NCBI GenBank assembly: GCA_026120185.1
Contig: JANUWF010001614.1
Location: 3,211,501-3,275,500 of the forward strand
DNA length: 64,000 nucleotides
Origin: Voacanga thouarsii
Lineage: Eukaryota > Streptophyta > Magnoliopsida > Gentianales > Apocynaceae
Direction of reading: 5' to 3'
The notes under the pieces are model-generated. The model did no database searches and was not told where the DNA came from. It worked only from the letters and a program-made list of their open reading frames with translations. Shown in pieces: positions 1-11,641 of the stretch. Within the stretch, counting starts at the first letter, position 1, and each line of letters begins with the position of its first letter. The translations under genes were made by a program, and so were the position numbers.

Positions 1-1490
1 ACATGGTCTGCAGCTACCTCTTGGGGCTTGATAATACTAGTTCGCACAATGAACCACTCAAGTGTTCACATGGAAAAGGTAAGCTCCCGCTTGAGGCATC
101 TACTGCATCCATTTGTTACTTTCAATAGACTTATGCCTCAAGTTCTTAGTTTATGATCTACATAGATTCGGGGAGACTTTAACTCGTTTTTAAAAAGGTT
201 ATAAATAAAAATCTTTTTAATATAATATCAAAATAGTCATTACATACTTTTTTTTTTTAATGATAAGCTTAGTAACAGATTGAAGAAGTTTTAATCTCAT
301 TTTAGGTTCTGTAAAAATCTTTCTAAACAAGCGGTGGTAGGAATTACAAGACGTTTTGCTGGTACAAAGATTAGGTTTTTTTCTCTCTCTTTTTTTTTTT
401 TTTTTTGGTTAATTTTTCGTTTTTTTTTTTTTTTTGTTTTTGTTTTTTGGTTGGAGGGGGTGTGGTGGGGGGAACCATTTGGTGTTAGTACTCTGGTTGG
501 GTGTGAAAAAGAAGCAACCAAGACATTGATATCGAAGACAAGAAGAGGACAAGTTCCGGCAAGAGTAAGCAATATCATGCTGCTTTTAAGTTCAAATGCT
601 CCCCCCTCTGAAACCACATGACGGGAAAATCTTCCTTCCGAATCTATGACACAAACAATACGAGTAGCTTGTATTAGACATATATTTATTGAATCAATAA
701 TTCATCCAACTACCAAGTGAAATGCTTGAACTTTTTTCTTCATCAAGAAGATATATGATTATCGTATTAATTGTATCAAAGAATGCTCTAAACAGTGATT
801 GGGAATATTTCTCATGTTTCATCATATATAGATAGGAGGCAAAGCCCTATTTGGACAAAATTATGATCAAAGAATCATAAACAAGTGTTAAGAAGTTGCG
901 CAATAAGCAAAAAGTGATTTGAAACCAAATGACGGTGGCATATCATGAATGATTCTAACAAATTTTAAAGAATGAGCAAATACTGTAGCCATTGAACTTA
1001 ATTTGTCTATATAAGGCAATGCTATCTTATTATCGAATAGATACCTCAACATTTTCAATTAAATTGCTAATCACTTATTGTGGGTGATGAATAGTTTTCC
1101 ATTCAAAGAGTAACTTCAATAGATTCAGCTACAATTAATTCACAAAAATAGTGAGTTTTATTAGAATTCCACATTGATGTTTACTATTTTTTGAAACTTT
1201 TATAATTTCTTTATTGAAACTTATATATTTTTTGTAGTAAACATAGTTATCATTATATTGGAAAAAAAATTAGAATTTACTAAGTTTTATTAAATTAATT
1301 ATAATCAAATTTACAAAAATTACTATTTTAATAAACGCCACGTCAAAACCGTAATATTTTCCTTCTCTATAACTCTTATATCACTTTACAAATTGTCAGA
1401 AATAATTTTTCACAATAGAAATAATGTAATAAAAATACCTAGCGGAGGAAAGCTAAGAACATGGCTTTCCACTTTCTGGTAAATGAACCT
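1..1490. other. Intergenic, no supported gene
   Basis: No reading frame here has recognisable protein similarity. Two long T runs (about 389-406 and 418-435) create spurious Phe- or Lys-rich open frames on both strands. The rest is AT-rich sequence. The part next to 1490 lies downstream of the minus-strand gene and should hold its 3' untranslated region; no convincing poly(A) signal could be fixed. Confidence 0.6.
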
Positions 1491-2978
1491 TTATTCTTTG
1501 GTCCTCCTCTTTGTCAGAGTTCTTATCCATCCGCGTCTAACCTTCACACTTTCAAGCTTGGTACCCCGCGCACTTCCTTTGCCAGACCTTTTCCATCTCA
1601 TGAGCTGGAATAGGTGCCCAATTCGCTTTCGCCACCTCAGCGACGACACTCGTGGCTCTACATGATCCACCACAGCCCTAACCCCTTCTAACTCCTTCTT
1701 CAGGCATTGGTTCCAGGACATGTCACGTTGCTCTAGAGAAAGCTTAGGCATTGTTGTGCCCCTTTCCCACGAAGTAGAACCATTGTCTCCAAACTTGATG
1801 GATATGAAGGAGTCTGTAAAACCCACAATTTGACCAGAAAAGTTCAAACTTGGTCTAGGACACCAGGGTACGAATGATTCTCTTAAGAAAATGATCCTTT
1901 TTTAATCTTTATTTAGAAGATATAATTTTCTAATGCACATAAATTTAAAAAAAAAAAGAAAAAACAGATTTGGAGTAAGGAACCAAGATCGAATCTCCTG
2001 AGGTTAATTCCGTTAGGAAATAGGTTCTCCTGATGACTAGCTTGATTACTGTAATTTGCCTCCTCTCCACATGCCTTAGGGGACTGTGGAGGGCCTTCCT
2101 AAGTGAGAGATTTCACCTTTTGGACAAGCCAGTTAGAATAATGAGGCCTAACACAAGTAGTAGAATCCCTTTCCAAAATTACCGACTTTAACATGATACT
2201 ATTCCTTCTCCTCTTCATTACCATGTTGTTTTACCAATGTTTCACAGTAGTAACCAACAGAAAGCAGCTACCAAAGGTATCCTCCTTAGATTTCCAAATC
2301 GATCAAATTTTATGTTAATCTCTCCATCATAATGAAAAGATTAGGAAAATATATAAAAGCACACATGATCAATGACTACTGGTTAATGATTCAACCTGAC
2401 ATATAATAATCCTCTAATTTGTCTGTTTGACAGGAAAACAAAGTTGCAAAGAGGAAATCTATCTTAAAAAGTTGTCAAGATTTGTTATCCACACGCACCA
2501 TTGATTCTTCATTTATTTCAGAAAATGAAAAAGAATAATTCATGAATAAGACTTCCAACTCAGAAATGTGCGAGTCACAAGGATATGAAAATATGCTGAT
2601 CTTTTCCATTTCTGCAATTTTTAGTAATGAAAACCTCATATAAGAAAGAGCGAAAAGAAAAGGGAAAAAAAAAAAATGCAAAGATGCAGGTTCACCTTCT
2701 TGAGAGGAGGGACCACTGGAACACTGATCTTCTGATTTTCTTTGCTTGATATCAAGGCGATTGAGCAGAGAACTTAGGGCAAAGATCTTTGGCAAGTGAA
2801 CGTGTGTTCTTCTGTGTGAAAATCTCGGAGTTCTGTAACTGGCATTTGCTTGGTACTGGAGCTGTTCTTGCTTTGAGGCTAAGATAAGAAGCCTTTCATT
2901 CAAGCAGAAGGCACAAACTCCTATAACCACTTCGTTAGGATGGAAATAGCAAGTCTTGCCTTCTCTACAGTCGCCCAT
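1491..2978 (-). CDS. Two-exon gene, small Cys-motif plant protein of unknown function
   Basis: Exon 1 runs 2978-2696 from an ATG and exon 2 runs 1813-1491 to a TAA. The donor reads AAG|GTGAAC and the acceptor TTTTACAG|AC. The 882-base intron interrupts a Glu/Asp junction in phase 1, and the two exons join in frame to give 201 residues. The N terminus has C10, H13, C22 and C25 in the pattern CxxHPxE...GVCxxCLxERL. This resembles the N-terminal signature of the DUF740/OCTOPUS group, but the protein is far shorter than those. The C-terminal third is strongly basic and tryptophan-containing (motifs SLRWRKRIGHLFQL and VRRGWIRTLTKRR), which suggests nucleic-acid or membrane contact. I recognise this as a conserved uncharacterised plant protein type and do not assign a function. 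This is the only intact cellular gene in the window. Confidence 0.85.
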
Positions 2979-3076
2979 CTTCTGGAATCGTGATTGATTG
3001 TGTTAAGAGTAACAACAAATGAAAAGAGTTGATAAGAGGGAGTCAAGCAGAAACGTGTATGGAGACTCGATACCTG

Positions 3077-3085
3077 TATATATAT
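3077..3085 (-). promoter_or_regulatory. Probable TATA box of the Cys-motif gene
   Basis: An ATATATATA run lies about 100 bases upstream of the ATG at 2978 on the minus strand. That spacing leaves room for a start site near 3045-3050 and a 5' UTR of about 70 bases. A CT dinucleotide run just upstream (about 3093-3108) reads as GA repeats in the sense direction, which is common in plant core promoters. Confidence 0.5.
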
Positions 3086-3446
3086 CCTGAGCTTCTCTCT
3101 CTCTCTCTAAGATTTGTGAAATAGTAGAAGTATGGTCCACTAGTTTTACATTCCGACATTTGAGATTTGTGTTAAGATAATTATTGAATTAGTAAATTTT
3201 TATCTATTACTAGTAATTTTAAGATTAGATTCTCACAAGAGTTCTTGTCCATTCCCCGTTACTTTTATTTGCTAAAATAGAAAATTAGAATATTTCTGCC
3301 CTACCACTTATGGATTATTTGGATTTTGGACATGTTTATGCTTCAAATAATTAGATATTATTATATCAAATTAGCTATTATATCCACCCTACAAAATATA
3401 ATTAAATATTATTATATCTAATTATTTATTTCATCCTACAAAGATA

Positions 3447-3786
3447 TACTCCCTTTCTTTTTTCATTTGTTTCAAATCATAATCGTGTTTTCTTTTTCAA
3501 AGACTATTTAATATATCAACTTATTAATATATTCTTAGTTAATGTACATCTTTATTTACAAATACTTTTAATTATCAACAAAAAACATTAATTGTTCTAA
3601 CTAAAAAAAAGAAAATTATAAGTAATAGAAGTTAGAATTATATAGTTCCTATAATAATTTAATAAAATAAGTTATTTAATGAAAAGATATAAGAAGAAAA
3701 CATTAGAAAAAAACAATTGTATTAACTATATTTTTTAATCTGTATGAAAATAAAAGTAACTCTATCTTTATGGGATAAAGAAAGTA
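3447..3786. mobile_element. Probable MITE with CTCCCTTTC-type ends
   Basis: The left end reads TACTCCCTTTCTTTTTTC. The right end, reverse-complemented, reads ATACTTTCTTTATCCCAT. These are imperfect terminal inverted repeats of the common plant 'tactccctccgtccc' type, flanked by TA dinucleotides. The 340-base body is AT-rich and non-coding. The family call rests only on the ends. Confidence 0.45.
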
Positions 3787-5034
3787 TTTAATTACACTTA
3801 AATAGTTGTAGCTCACAAATAGTTTGACACATAATGTAAACTACATTTAGGATTTAAGTGGATAGGAATTATATTAAAATGAATTTATTTGATTATAATA
3901 AAAAAATATTAAATATATAGAGTCAAAATAAAGTCAAAGAAAGCCTAAAGAAAAAGAATATAATTTGTTGTGAGCATATAATAATTTTTATAAAATAAAA
4001 ATTATTTATATTTAATTATTTGAAATTAAAATAAAATTTTAAATTAGAATGAATTAAAAAAATAAGTTTATTGCAATTTATCCTCATTAAATTGTGACGT
4101 GATAGCACCTTAATACCATAAGTTGTAAAAAAGACACTAGAAATTCATTGACCATTAGTTAATGATGTTATTAATTAATAGAATTTACTTTTATAATAAA
4201 ATATATATTTTGTCCATACTAATATATAAGATATTGACTATCATGATTTTATAATCTCACTTTAATACAAGCAAATAATATTTATTTGTGAAACTATTTT
4301 TGTAATTTTAGAAAAGAATAAAAATTATAATACTTTTAGTTTTAATTAAAAATCCATAATATTTTGATTAAAAAACTCTTAATAGCCTCATTTTTTTTTT
4401 GTTATTTTCTTAAAAAACACCATAGAGAATGAAACAACTCGATTCATGATGTACTCAAATGTAACTCGTGCTAATCATTTTTTTTTCTTTTCCTTTCTTC
4501 CTTTTTATCATGAGGAGGAAAAGAATTAGCATTACAATATTTTTGAAGCTCGACATATAAAAATAATTATAATTATTATTAAAAATATGACCCCTTAAAA
4601 TTTCGTATAATAGATACAATTAATCTTTATATAAATAATATTAATTTTCTAAATCATATATATACAAATCAACCGATTATTTTGTAAAAAAATTGGAATG
4701 AAATTTGAATATTGGTAGATGAGTTGGTGAGATAATAATTGATAGAGCAAAAACTCTAAAATCAATATAAAATAATTAAATTTAGAATTTTAAAAAATAA
4801 AAAAATAATAATTGACAAGAACAAAATAGATATTTTATTAAAAAATAAATTATGTTAATTACTATCTTCATTAATTAACTATTAATAAATTTTTAATATT
4901 TTTTATAACTTATGATATTAAAATATTAATATTTCTAACTTCATAATAATAAATTACAATAAACTACTTAAAAAAATTAATCCACTTACACTCGTAAGTG
5001 TTGATATTGAACAATCGTCTCAAGTCTTTGACTA

Positions 5035-5063
5035 TAGAGAGAGAGAGAGAGCGAGAGAGAGAG
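5035..5063. repeat. (GA)n microsatellite
   Basis: GA dinucleotides, interrupted once by GCGA. A short minus-strand open frame across it is Ser/Leu-rich and is not taken as a gene. Confidence 0.9.
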
Positions 5064-5797
5064 GACTAAAAGTTGATGCAACACATAGTCAGACAATTGT
5101 ACTAGTTGGACCATTTCCAATTCATTCATATACTGACCATGAAAACTACAAGTATTTAATCCTATATAGGACATTTGCTATAGTCTTTCCTAAGACATAA
5201 ATTGTCTGCAGCGGTCAAACTTCTAGAATTTACTAATACCCTTTTGGGTTAGCAACACATAATTAAGGTTTTTTTTATTATTATTTCTCTTTTCAAATGT
5301 ATCTGAAATGCTACGTTTGTTATTTGTTATTATTTCTTTTCACAATACAAGTTATTTTAAATTTATACATAAAAATTAAGAATTCTAAATTCTACACAAT
5401 TTTAAAAATATCTCTAATTAAATCTTTATTTATTTTAATAATTAGAAAGAATTAAATTATAATTAGTAAAAAGAGAGAGATTGTAAGAAGGGGTGTAGTT
5501 AAAAAAAATAATAAATATTTATAAAATTTTATAAAATGATTTATATTGTAAAAAAATTTTAAGTCTAAAACGACTTGTGAAACAGAGATAGTAATTCGTT
5601 AAATTAATCACTTGAGATTTATAATGTTAAGGCAAAAGTTTTAAACAAAAGTATGAAAAGGGATATTATTATAAAAAATACATATAACAACGGCATTTTA
5701 AAAAAAAATCCTAACAGATAATTTTCCTAATATTTATTTAACTCTCAGTAAAAGCAAATTACTTTTAACGTTACAAATCCATAATAGAGAAAGTGTG

Positions 5798-5833
5798 TTG
5801 TGTGTGTGTGTGTGTGTGTGGGGGGGGGGGGGG
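5798..5833. repeat. (TG)n followed by G14 tract
   Basis: About 11 TG units run straight into 14 consecutive G residues. The flanking 400 bases on either side show no coding pattern I can support. Confidence 0.9.
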
Positions 5834-6710
5834 AGGGATTTTCGTTTCCATCCAAATCCCAATTTGGTGCAGGGACAAAGGATGGTTAGCTTTCGACAAT
5901 GGTGACAGTTGCAAAAATGTATCCTCACATAGTTTGGTGATATTGCCATATCAATGGAGAGAAATTTTTGTTGGGATGTCAGTGCCGAGTAACTAAAGAA
6001 ATTAAGAAAGAATGACTTTGCACCGTGCGGTCGCCGTAGCCGTCGTGTTCAGCCGGAGAAGTGATAAGAGGTATTTCTGAAAAGGATTTCACACCTTTCC
6101 TTCCTACTCAACCACTCCCCCTCCGCCATCCACTTTACCCTCTCTTCTCTGTTTTTTTCTCCTTTTTTAACTTAAAAAAAACAACTTTATGATTTCTAGC
6201 ATTCGATTAGGAAATAAAAGATCGCTGCTTTCTCCTTTGTTATGTAGCTCCTACCCTTTCCCCTCTTTTGTTCTATTATCATCGCTCTGAATTTATTATT
6301 TTTAGTTTTTTTTTAATATCATTACAATTGTTAATTAAGGCATTGTGATTTTAAACAATATATGTAGCTTGTATCATAAAAGTTTTTATGAAAAATAAGG
6401 TGGAACCAGTATTCCAATTTTGGAAAATAAAAAGTTACTTGAAAGTTTTTCCATGTATTATTATTATTATTGGTGTTGTTGTTAGTTTTAACCAAAACGG
6501 AATTAGTAGCCCAATGACAGGAACCTTAGGTCAATGAAATGCTACTGTTTATATTGTATCGTACCTATCTCTGCTCCAATTATTTGAAACAAAATATCGT
6601 TCCTTCTGGAATCTTAAGGAAACTGATAATTCCTCTTCCAATATGGTCAAGGAATAACAGAAAATCCTATTTGTTTATTCAATCTTTAAGAACACGGAGT
6701 ACTTTCCTTT

Positions 6711-6720
6711 TATATAAATA
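6711..6720 (+). promoter_or_regulatory. TATA box upstream of the F-box remnant
   Basis: TATATAAATA stands about 140 bases upstream of the first in-frame ATG (6858) of the F-box remnant. A donor-like GAG|GTAAGG follows at 6793-6794. This suggests the remnant kept its own promoter and perhaps a 5' UTR intron, but no clear acceptor can be fixed. Confidence 0.5.
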
Positions 6721-6857
6721 AACTTGCTTCCATTGAGATGAGATCGCTGGAAGAACGAGGGAGAGAGGGATTGAGATAGCAGAGAGGGCTTGAGGTAAGG
6801 CAAACTATTGTCCGTGTTTTGGAACATAAAGATACAGTTGCTAAGATTTCAAGATTG

Positions 6858-7310
6858 ATGTCTGAAGGCAATGCTGATCGGATTTCTAATTTGCCAGATT
6901 CACTTCTGCATTACATACCCTCTTTTATGCCAGTCAAAGATTCTGCTAAAACAAGCAAAAATTGTCCAAGAGATGGAACAGCATATGGACTACACTTCCC
7001 TACCTGAATTTTGGTCAAGGCTTCTTAAAATTACAGGTTCCTCTTGGAAAGCGTCCTTTTGTTTCGAAGCAATTGAAAAAGAACAAGTACTTACTAAAAA
7101 ATGGCGACATTGCTTATCAGAAATTAGAGATGAGAAATTCAAGAGAGATGAAGATGACGGGAGAAAAGTGAAAGACTACATTTCTTAAACTTGTTGAGAA
7201 TCTGAAGATTGAAGAATAGTCTTCCAGTTTCAACTCTTTTCACGATGGATTGTACTCTAATTATCACAACTTGTTCTCTGATGATGATTATACCTTAGGT
7301 TGGATTTAAT
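6858..7310 (+). pseudogene. F-box protein pseudogene (F-box/FBD-LRR type), frameshifted
   Basis: The frame from ATG 6858 reads through a typical plant F-box core, with motif DRISNLPDSLLHYI. It loses the frame in an A run near 6955-6960. A second frame then carries the next conserved block, SKRWNSIWTTLPYLNF. In intact relatives the two blocks are contiguous, so an indel of one or two bases in the A run broke the gene. Beyond about 7035 the sequence matches nothing I recognise. It ends near LVENLKIEE in yet another frame, with stops. F-box proteins recruit substrates to SCF ubiquitin ligases; this copy cannot make the full domain. Confidence 0.7.
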
Positions 7311-7509
7311 GAATCTCCTTAGGTTAAAATTCGAACAATAAAAGACGAATTTCTCTGCACTATTCGGCTTCTCCTTTAATATATGTTCTTGTTTAATTAT
7401 TAAAAAAAATATCAGTACTGATCTTTCTTAAGGCAGAATAACACAATGTTGGGGTGAATTGTGTTGAGAAAATGAAGAAGATGACCAAAGGAACTCAAAG
7501 AAGTTTATT

Positions 7510-8261
7510 CACTACAAGAAAAAGTAACTTTCCTAACACTTTTTTAGCGACACTTTTTAAAAAGTGTCATAATAGAGTATTCATATTGATGCTAAGTTTG
7601 TTTGCGTCATTATAATAAAATCAAAACCACGTAATTTTATTAAGTTAGCTTCAAGATATACTAGGATGACATATATTCGGTGTCAAGTGAGTTGACATAT
7701 CTTTCCTAGCACTTTTTTCCTGTTAAGAAAAACAAAAGCGCCAATGTGGGGGCAAATTTTTTTTGTTAGTGGACTAAGGGGAAATTTGACCGAGCACCTC
7801 AAAATCCTCTGCACCGTTTGTGAGTTTGAGGGCAACGTCTTTGTGTTCATCACTGCACAACTGTCGACTCTACTACTGTGTAAAGAAGTGTTCGGCATTG
7901 CAAACAAGTATTGCTATTTCTGTTATCTCTTCTAGCCTCCAACTTTAGTATTTAGTCACCTCATTAATTCCTCTATTTTTTTATAAAAAAAAATCTATTT
8001 CTTCTATTGCTTTCCTTTACAATTTGGTTCGGTGGTTCGATCTTAGTAATTTTTCATGATTGTTCCTCTACTTGTTTGAGTAGTGGGCTTTTTGTTTTTT
8101 CGAGTACAATCTAGTTCGGTGGTTTAATCTTATTCCTGCATTTTATTAGTATTATCGTGGTCTCCAAATGTGCATGCCCTACTTTTGATTAGGCTTCTTG
8201 ATGGATTTGGGGTTGGTTTGGCTATTACTTTGGTTCCCATCTATATATCAGAGACAGCACC
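7510..8261 (+). mobile_element. CACTA-type element end, only one terminus seen
   Basis: CACTACAAGAAAAAG at 7510 is the classic plant CACTA (En/Spm) terminal inverted repeat. It is followed by a small palindrome (ACACTTTTTAAAAAGTGT) of the subterminal kind. No partner CTTGTAGTG end is visible before the retrotransposon LTR at 8262, so the other end is lost or lies beyond the nested insertion. The rightward extent given is therefore an assumption. The stretch 7530-8150 has no recognisable coding sequence. Confidence 0.5.
8156..8261 (+). pseudogene. Exon fragment of a tonoplast sugar transporter (TST/MSSP-like)
   Basis: The translation contains WSPNVHALLL, RLLDGFGVGLAITLVP and YISETAP. This is the conserved segment around transmembrane helices 3-4 of monosaccharide-sensing/tonoplast sugar transporters of the major facilitator superfamily. 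A plausible 3' splice site, TGCATTTTATTAG, lies just upstream. The match stops abruptly at 8261, where a gypsy LTR begins, and the next expected residues (E-I-R-G) are missing. It is either a genuine exon interrupted by the retrotransposon or a piece captured by the CACTA element whose end lies at 7510. Confidence 0.7.
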
Positions 8262-11200
8262 TACAACAGCCCGCTACTTACGTAGCATAAAAGGGCAGGA
8301 TGGCGTCCCATTTAGAGGACCATGGGTCTTTATAACGAGGTGCAAAAGAAAACCGCTAATAAAAAGAATGAAATAATCTTATTACAACTAAATCAAAATT
8401 TATACAAGTTTGAACATAAAAAATGAACAACTGTCTCTTAAATAAATTACAAGCAAAATAACACAAGCTTCAATCTCTAAGTCATCCAACCTGCTCAATA
8501 ATAGTTCTCCCCTAAAAACATGATATATAAATGGTATGAGATTATATCAGTAAGTCCCATGAGTGCACATGACACTTTAAATATTTTATGTATGTAGGTT
8601 TATCAATAATCACAAAATATGTTTGCAAGTCAATTTCATCAATAATTAGTCACTGAGTGGAAAATATAAAATATATCCAAAGCAATTCTTAGAAAGCCAT
8701 CCACTCATCAATACAACATAATTGTACAAGGATAAAATGATTCAATAATAACAAAGTCCATATCATGAATTCCATCATGATAGCTCTCCAGTGTAACCGT
8801 TCACCACTGGGCAATGTGTGATTCATCCACTAGGGTGAGATACTCATCAATCTCTACATCCAATGCACCGGTTGTCCAACCCAAAAAATAGTCCACATAG
8901 ACCACCAACATTCTAGCTCGGACCGGTCTGACTAACTAATTGGGACATCTCTTTGAGCAGAATTCGTCACCTGGAGGTGGCCTCCTACTAGAAGACTCAC
9001 TCTAACTCTCCAAGATTAGTACCACTAGCCTACCTCCATTGAGTAGTCAATGCTCACCATCAAGTGCAATAATTAATTCCCTTATTCACAAATTGTGAAT
9101 ACCTTAGCTTAGCAAAACGTGGTTTTCACATAGAGTTTTTCAAAACATTTTAATCAAAGAAAGAAGTAAATGGGTTTTCAGTTAAAGTTGTGATTTGACA
9201 AAATCATTTAGAGGTCAAAATAGCCGCAACATTCTCAACCCAATAATCTCAATTCAACAATATCATTTCAACATCATTACAACATGTGACTTGCAAACAA
9301 GAGTACAATTTATCAAAACAGTTATGTAGAGACTTACTTGGATATTTCAAATAGTTAAACCAGAGTCAACTGCTTGCCCTCAGTTCAAACTCATTCCTTA
9401 TCTAAATCAACGATTCCATAATTAGAATCCAAATGCTACACATTGCTTAGCCACTATCACTTCATGCAACATGAATCCCCGTGATGCCATTATTTACATA
9501 AATCATCCATGGCATCTAAACAGATTAATTCATTAATCTACATTCATAACTTTCCCTTACCATGCCATTTATGATCAAGCATGCATTTACTCAAGTCAAA
9601 CTATTAATATGATAACCCCAATATTCAACTACCATAAAATAATCATAATACCCCAGTTGAATAAAAAAGTCTCAACTTTAACCAACCAACATAGCAAGAT
9701 ATAACAATGCTCTAATCCATATAAGCCCATATCAATATTTACACCATTATACTCAACAATCTAATCTATTAATGCTTTTCATGCTAAACTCTATATACAA
9801 GCATTCTTATCACTATAAAAATCAAATCCTTTTAAGCTAGTAGAGATAGAGTCTCAAATACCTCTTAGCAAATTAAATCCAAGAAACAAGATGACTCCTG
9901 GTGATTGGCTTGAGTCCACTTGAGAAAAGGAAATGGCTGGTTCACTTTGGTCTTCTTGTTCGAAAGTCACAAGGAAAGGGAGAAATCAGTCCCTTCTAAC
10001 CGTGATTTAGGGGAAGAAGAAGAGAAAGACTAAAGAAGAATTGAGAGAGGGTTAAAGTGTTGTTTACCTTAAGAGTTAATTTCGGTTTTGGTGGGAGTTA
10101 TGTGTGTGCTCGCTAAAACTTTGGAGAGAATGGGAGGCTGCTTGTTTTTGTGTATTGGAGAGGTTTAGGGTGTGTTAATTTGTAGGTTTGATAAAGAGAA
10201 AAGGATGGTTTTGGGTGTTTTGTTGTATGAAAGAGTTTTACCTTATTTTGGACTCTTGAACAAGAAAATATCAGCTTTGCCTCTTCTAGTTGGCCGAAAT
10301 TAAACAACTTTTAGGAGAAGATTATAGCTGTATTTTGGTTCTAGGATTGGCTGAAAATAAGATAGAAAAGAGAGAAGAATGGTGGCTGGTTTTTGGTTCT
10401 TGCTTTGGCCGAAATTGAGAGGAGCAAAAGAGTTCTTGTGCAAGTTGTGTTTTTCCTAAACAATAAGAGAGAGTTTGAGTGTATATTACTTCAGATTTTC
10501 ATGTATATGTGTGTGTGTATTGTGGCTGAAATTATGGAGAAAAGAAAAGAGAAATTTTGGTATTCTTTTGCTAAATAAAAATCAGATTGGTTAAAAGCTA
10601 TATTGGATAAACTTATCTCAACTTTGAAGAGTTTAAGTTGAGCTAAACTAGCTATCAAAGTGGCAGCCAGGCTGGTATTTTTTTTTCCCCCAAAAAATTC
10701 AAGTGAAAAAAATAGGTTAATTGTCCAAGAAATAATTTAATTAATATCCTAAATTACTTTAAACAAAATTAAGTAATTAGAAGATAATTATATTTAAAGA
10801 TAAAAATCTAGTTTTTAAAAGATAAAGCTAGAATTTCTTTTATCCCAACTTCATATTTTTGAAAATATCAAAATCCCAATAGATAATTGCTTAAATTAAA
10901 AACCAGCATTATCTCTTTATTTCCATTTAAAATTCTTTAAAGAAAATTAAATTATGGAGACTTATCTCCTATTAAAAAGTGGTGGCCACAATATACCATT
11001 CAAGATAGATTTTTATATATTTTATTCTTAATAAATCACTTAGATAATGACTTTAAAAATTTCGATCTTGGAATATTTAAAATTCCCTAAAAGATTAAGA
11101 TAAAATATTAAACTAAGTAATAATAGGAATTTAATTTGTTTTTAATTCTTTTTATCTAATAAACCTAAGATAATCACACTCCTAGATTTTAGGAGTTGGA

Positions 11201-11625
11201 ATTCCAGGATGGCGGCTACCCTAGGGATTTCGGCCAAGATGTAGAGAAATTAGGGAAAAGAAAATAAATTAAGGACAAGAAAGAAAAGATTTTTAAGAGC
11301 TAGAATTTGAACTCAAGTTACCAAGAAATAAACACCAAGTCTTTACCACTAGACCACAATAACTCTTGTGCAAATATTTCTCTAACTAATTCCCTTAACT
11401 CCATTCAACTTCCTTCATTTCCCTTCTAATAAATTCTACTCGATAAAACAAAAGTTCTACCATGTCAACCAACATAACTATATCCAAATAAATAAATTCA
11501 TGTAATAACAAACTCATAGATCACATATATTCATGAAAATAATTCAAATTATCAAATGCAATATAAAATGTTATGCTATGCATGGATTTTCCCATGAACT
11601 AAGAGTGGGTTTTGTTGGGGTATCA
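8262..11625 (-). mobile_element. 3' LTR of Ty3/gypsy element F (3.36 kb)
   Basis: The coding strand of element F is minus, so in sense the LTR starts at 11625 (TGATACCCCAACAAAACC) and ends near 8262. The end includes the block GACCCATGG...GGGAC shared, with changes, by all long LTRs in this window. A purine-rich tract lies directly next to its sense start. At 3.4 kb it has the great length typical of Tekay/Del chromovirus LTRs. It carries a tRNA-like box pair at 11301-11356. The flanking bases at the outer end are GCACC; the matching target copy is not in the window. Confidence 0.8.
11300..11362 (-). other. tRNA-like A-box/B-box pair in LTR F
   Basis: On the minus strand TGGTCTAGTGG (11356-11346) fits the tRNA A-box exactly. 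TTGAGTTCAAATTCTA about 40 bases on resembles a B-box. No clover-leaf with a good acceptor stem is evident, so this is not called a tRNA gene. Confidence 0.45.
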
Positions 11626-11641
11626 CTGCCTCTCTCCCTTA
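11626..11641 (-). other. Polypurine tract of element F
   Basis: On the minus strand AAGGGAGAGAGGCAG abuts the LTR start. This is the usual position of the plus-strand primer of LTR retrotransposons. Confidence 0.7.

Larger units (their letters stand above)
3120..5780. other. AT-rich intergenic DNA
   Basis: About 2.6 kb of very AT-rich sequence with no supported gene. Apart from the probable MITE it holds an imperfect hairpin near 3345-3430 (AAATAATTAGATAT and its near-complement) and many short A or T runs. Confidence 0.6.

Noticed and set aside
297..621. Overlapping 106- and 95-codon open frames on both strands
   Set aside because: Both are produced by poly-T/poly-A tracts and show no domain; one reads Phe runs, the other Lys runs.
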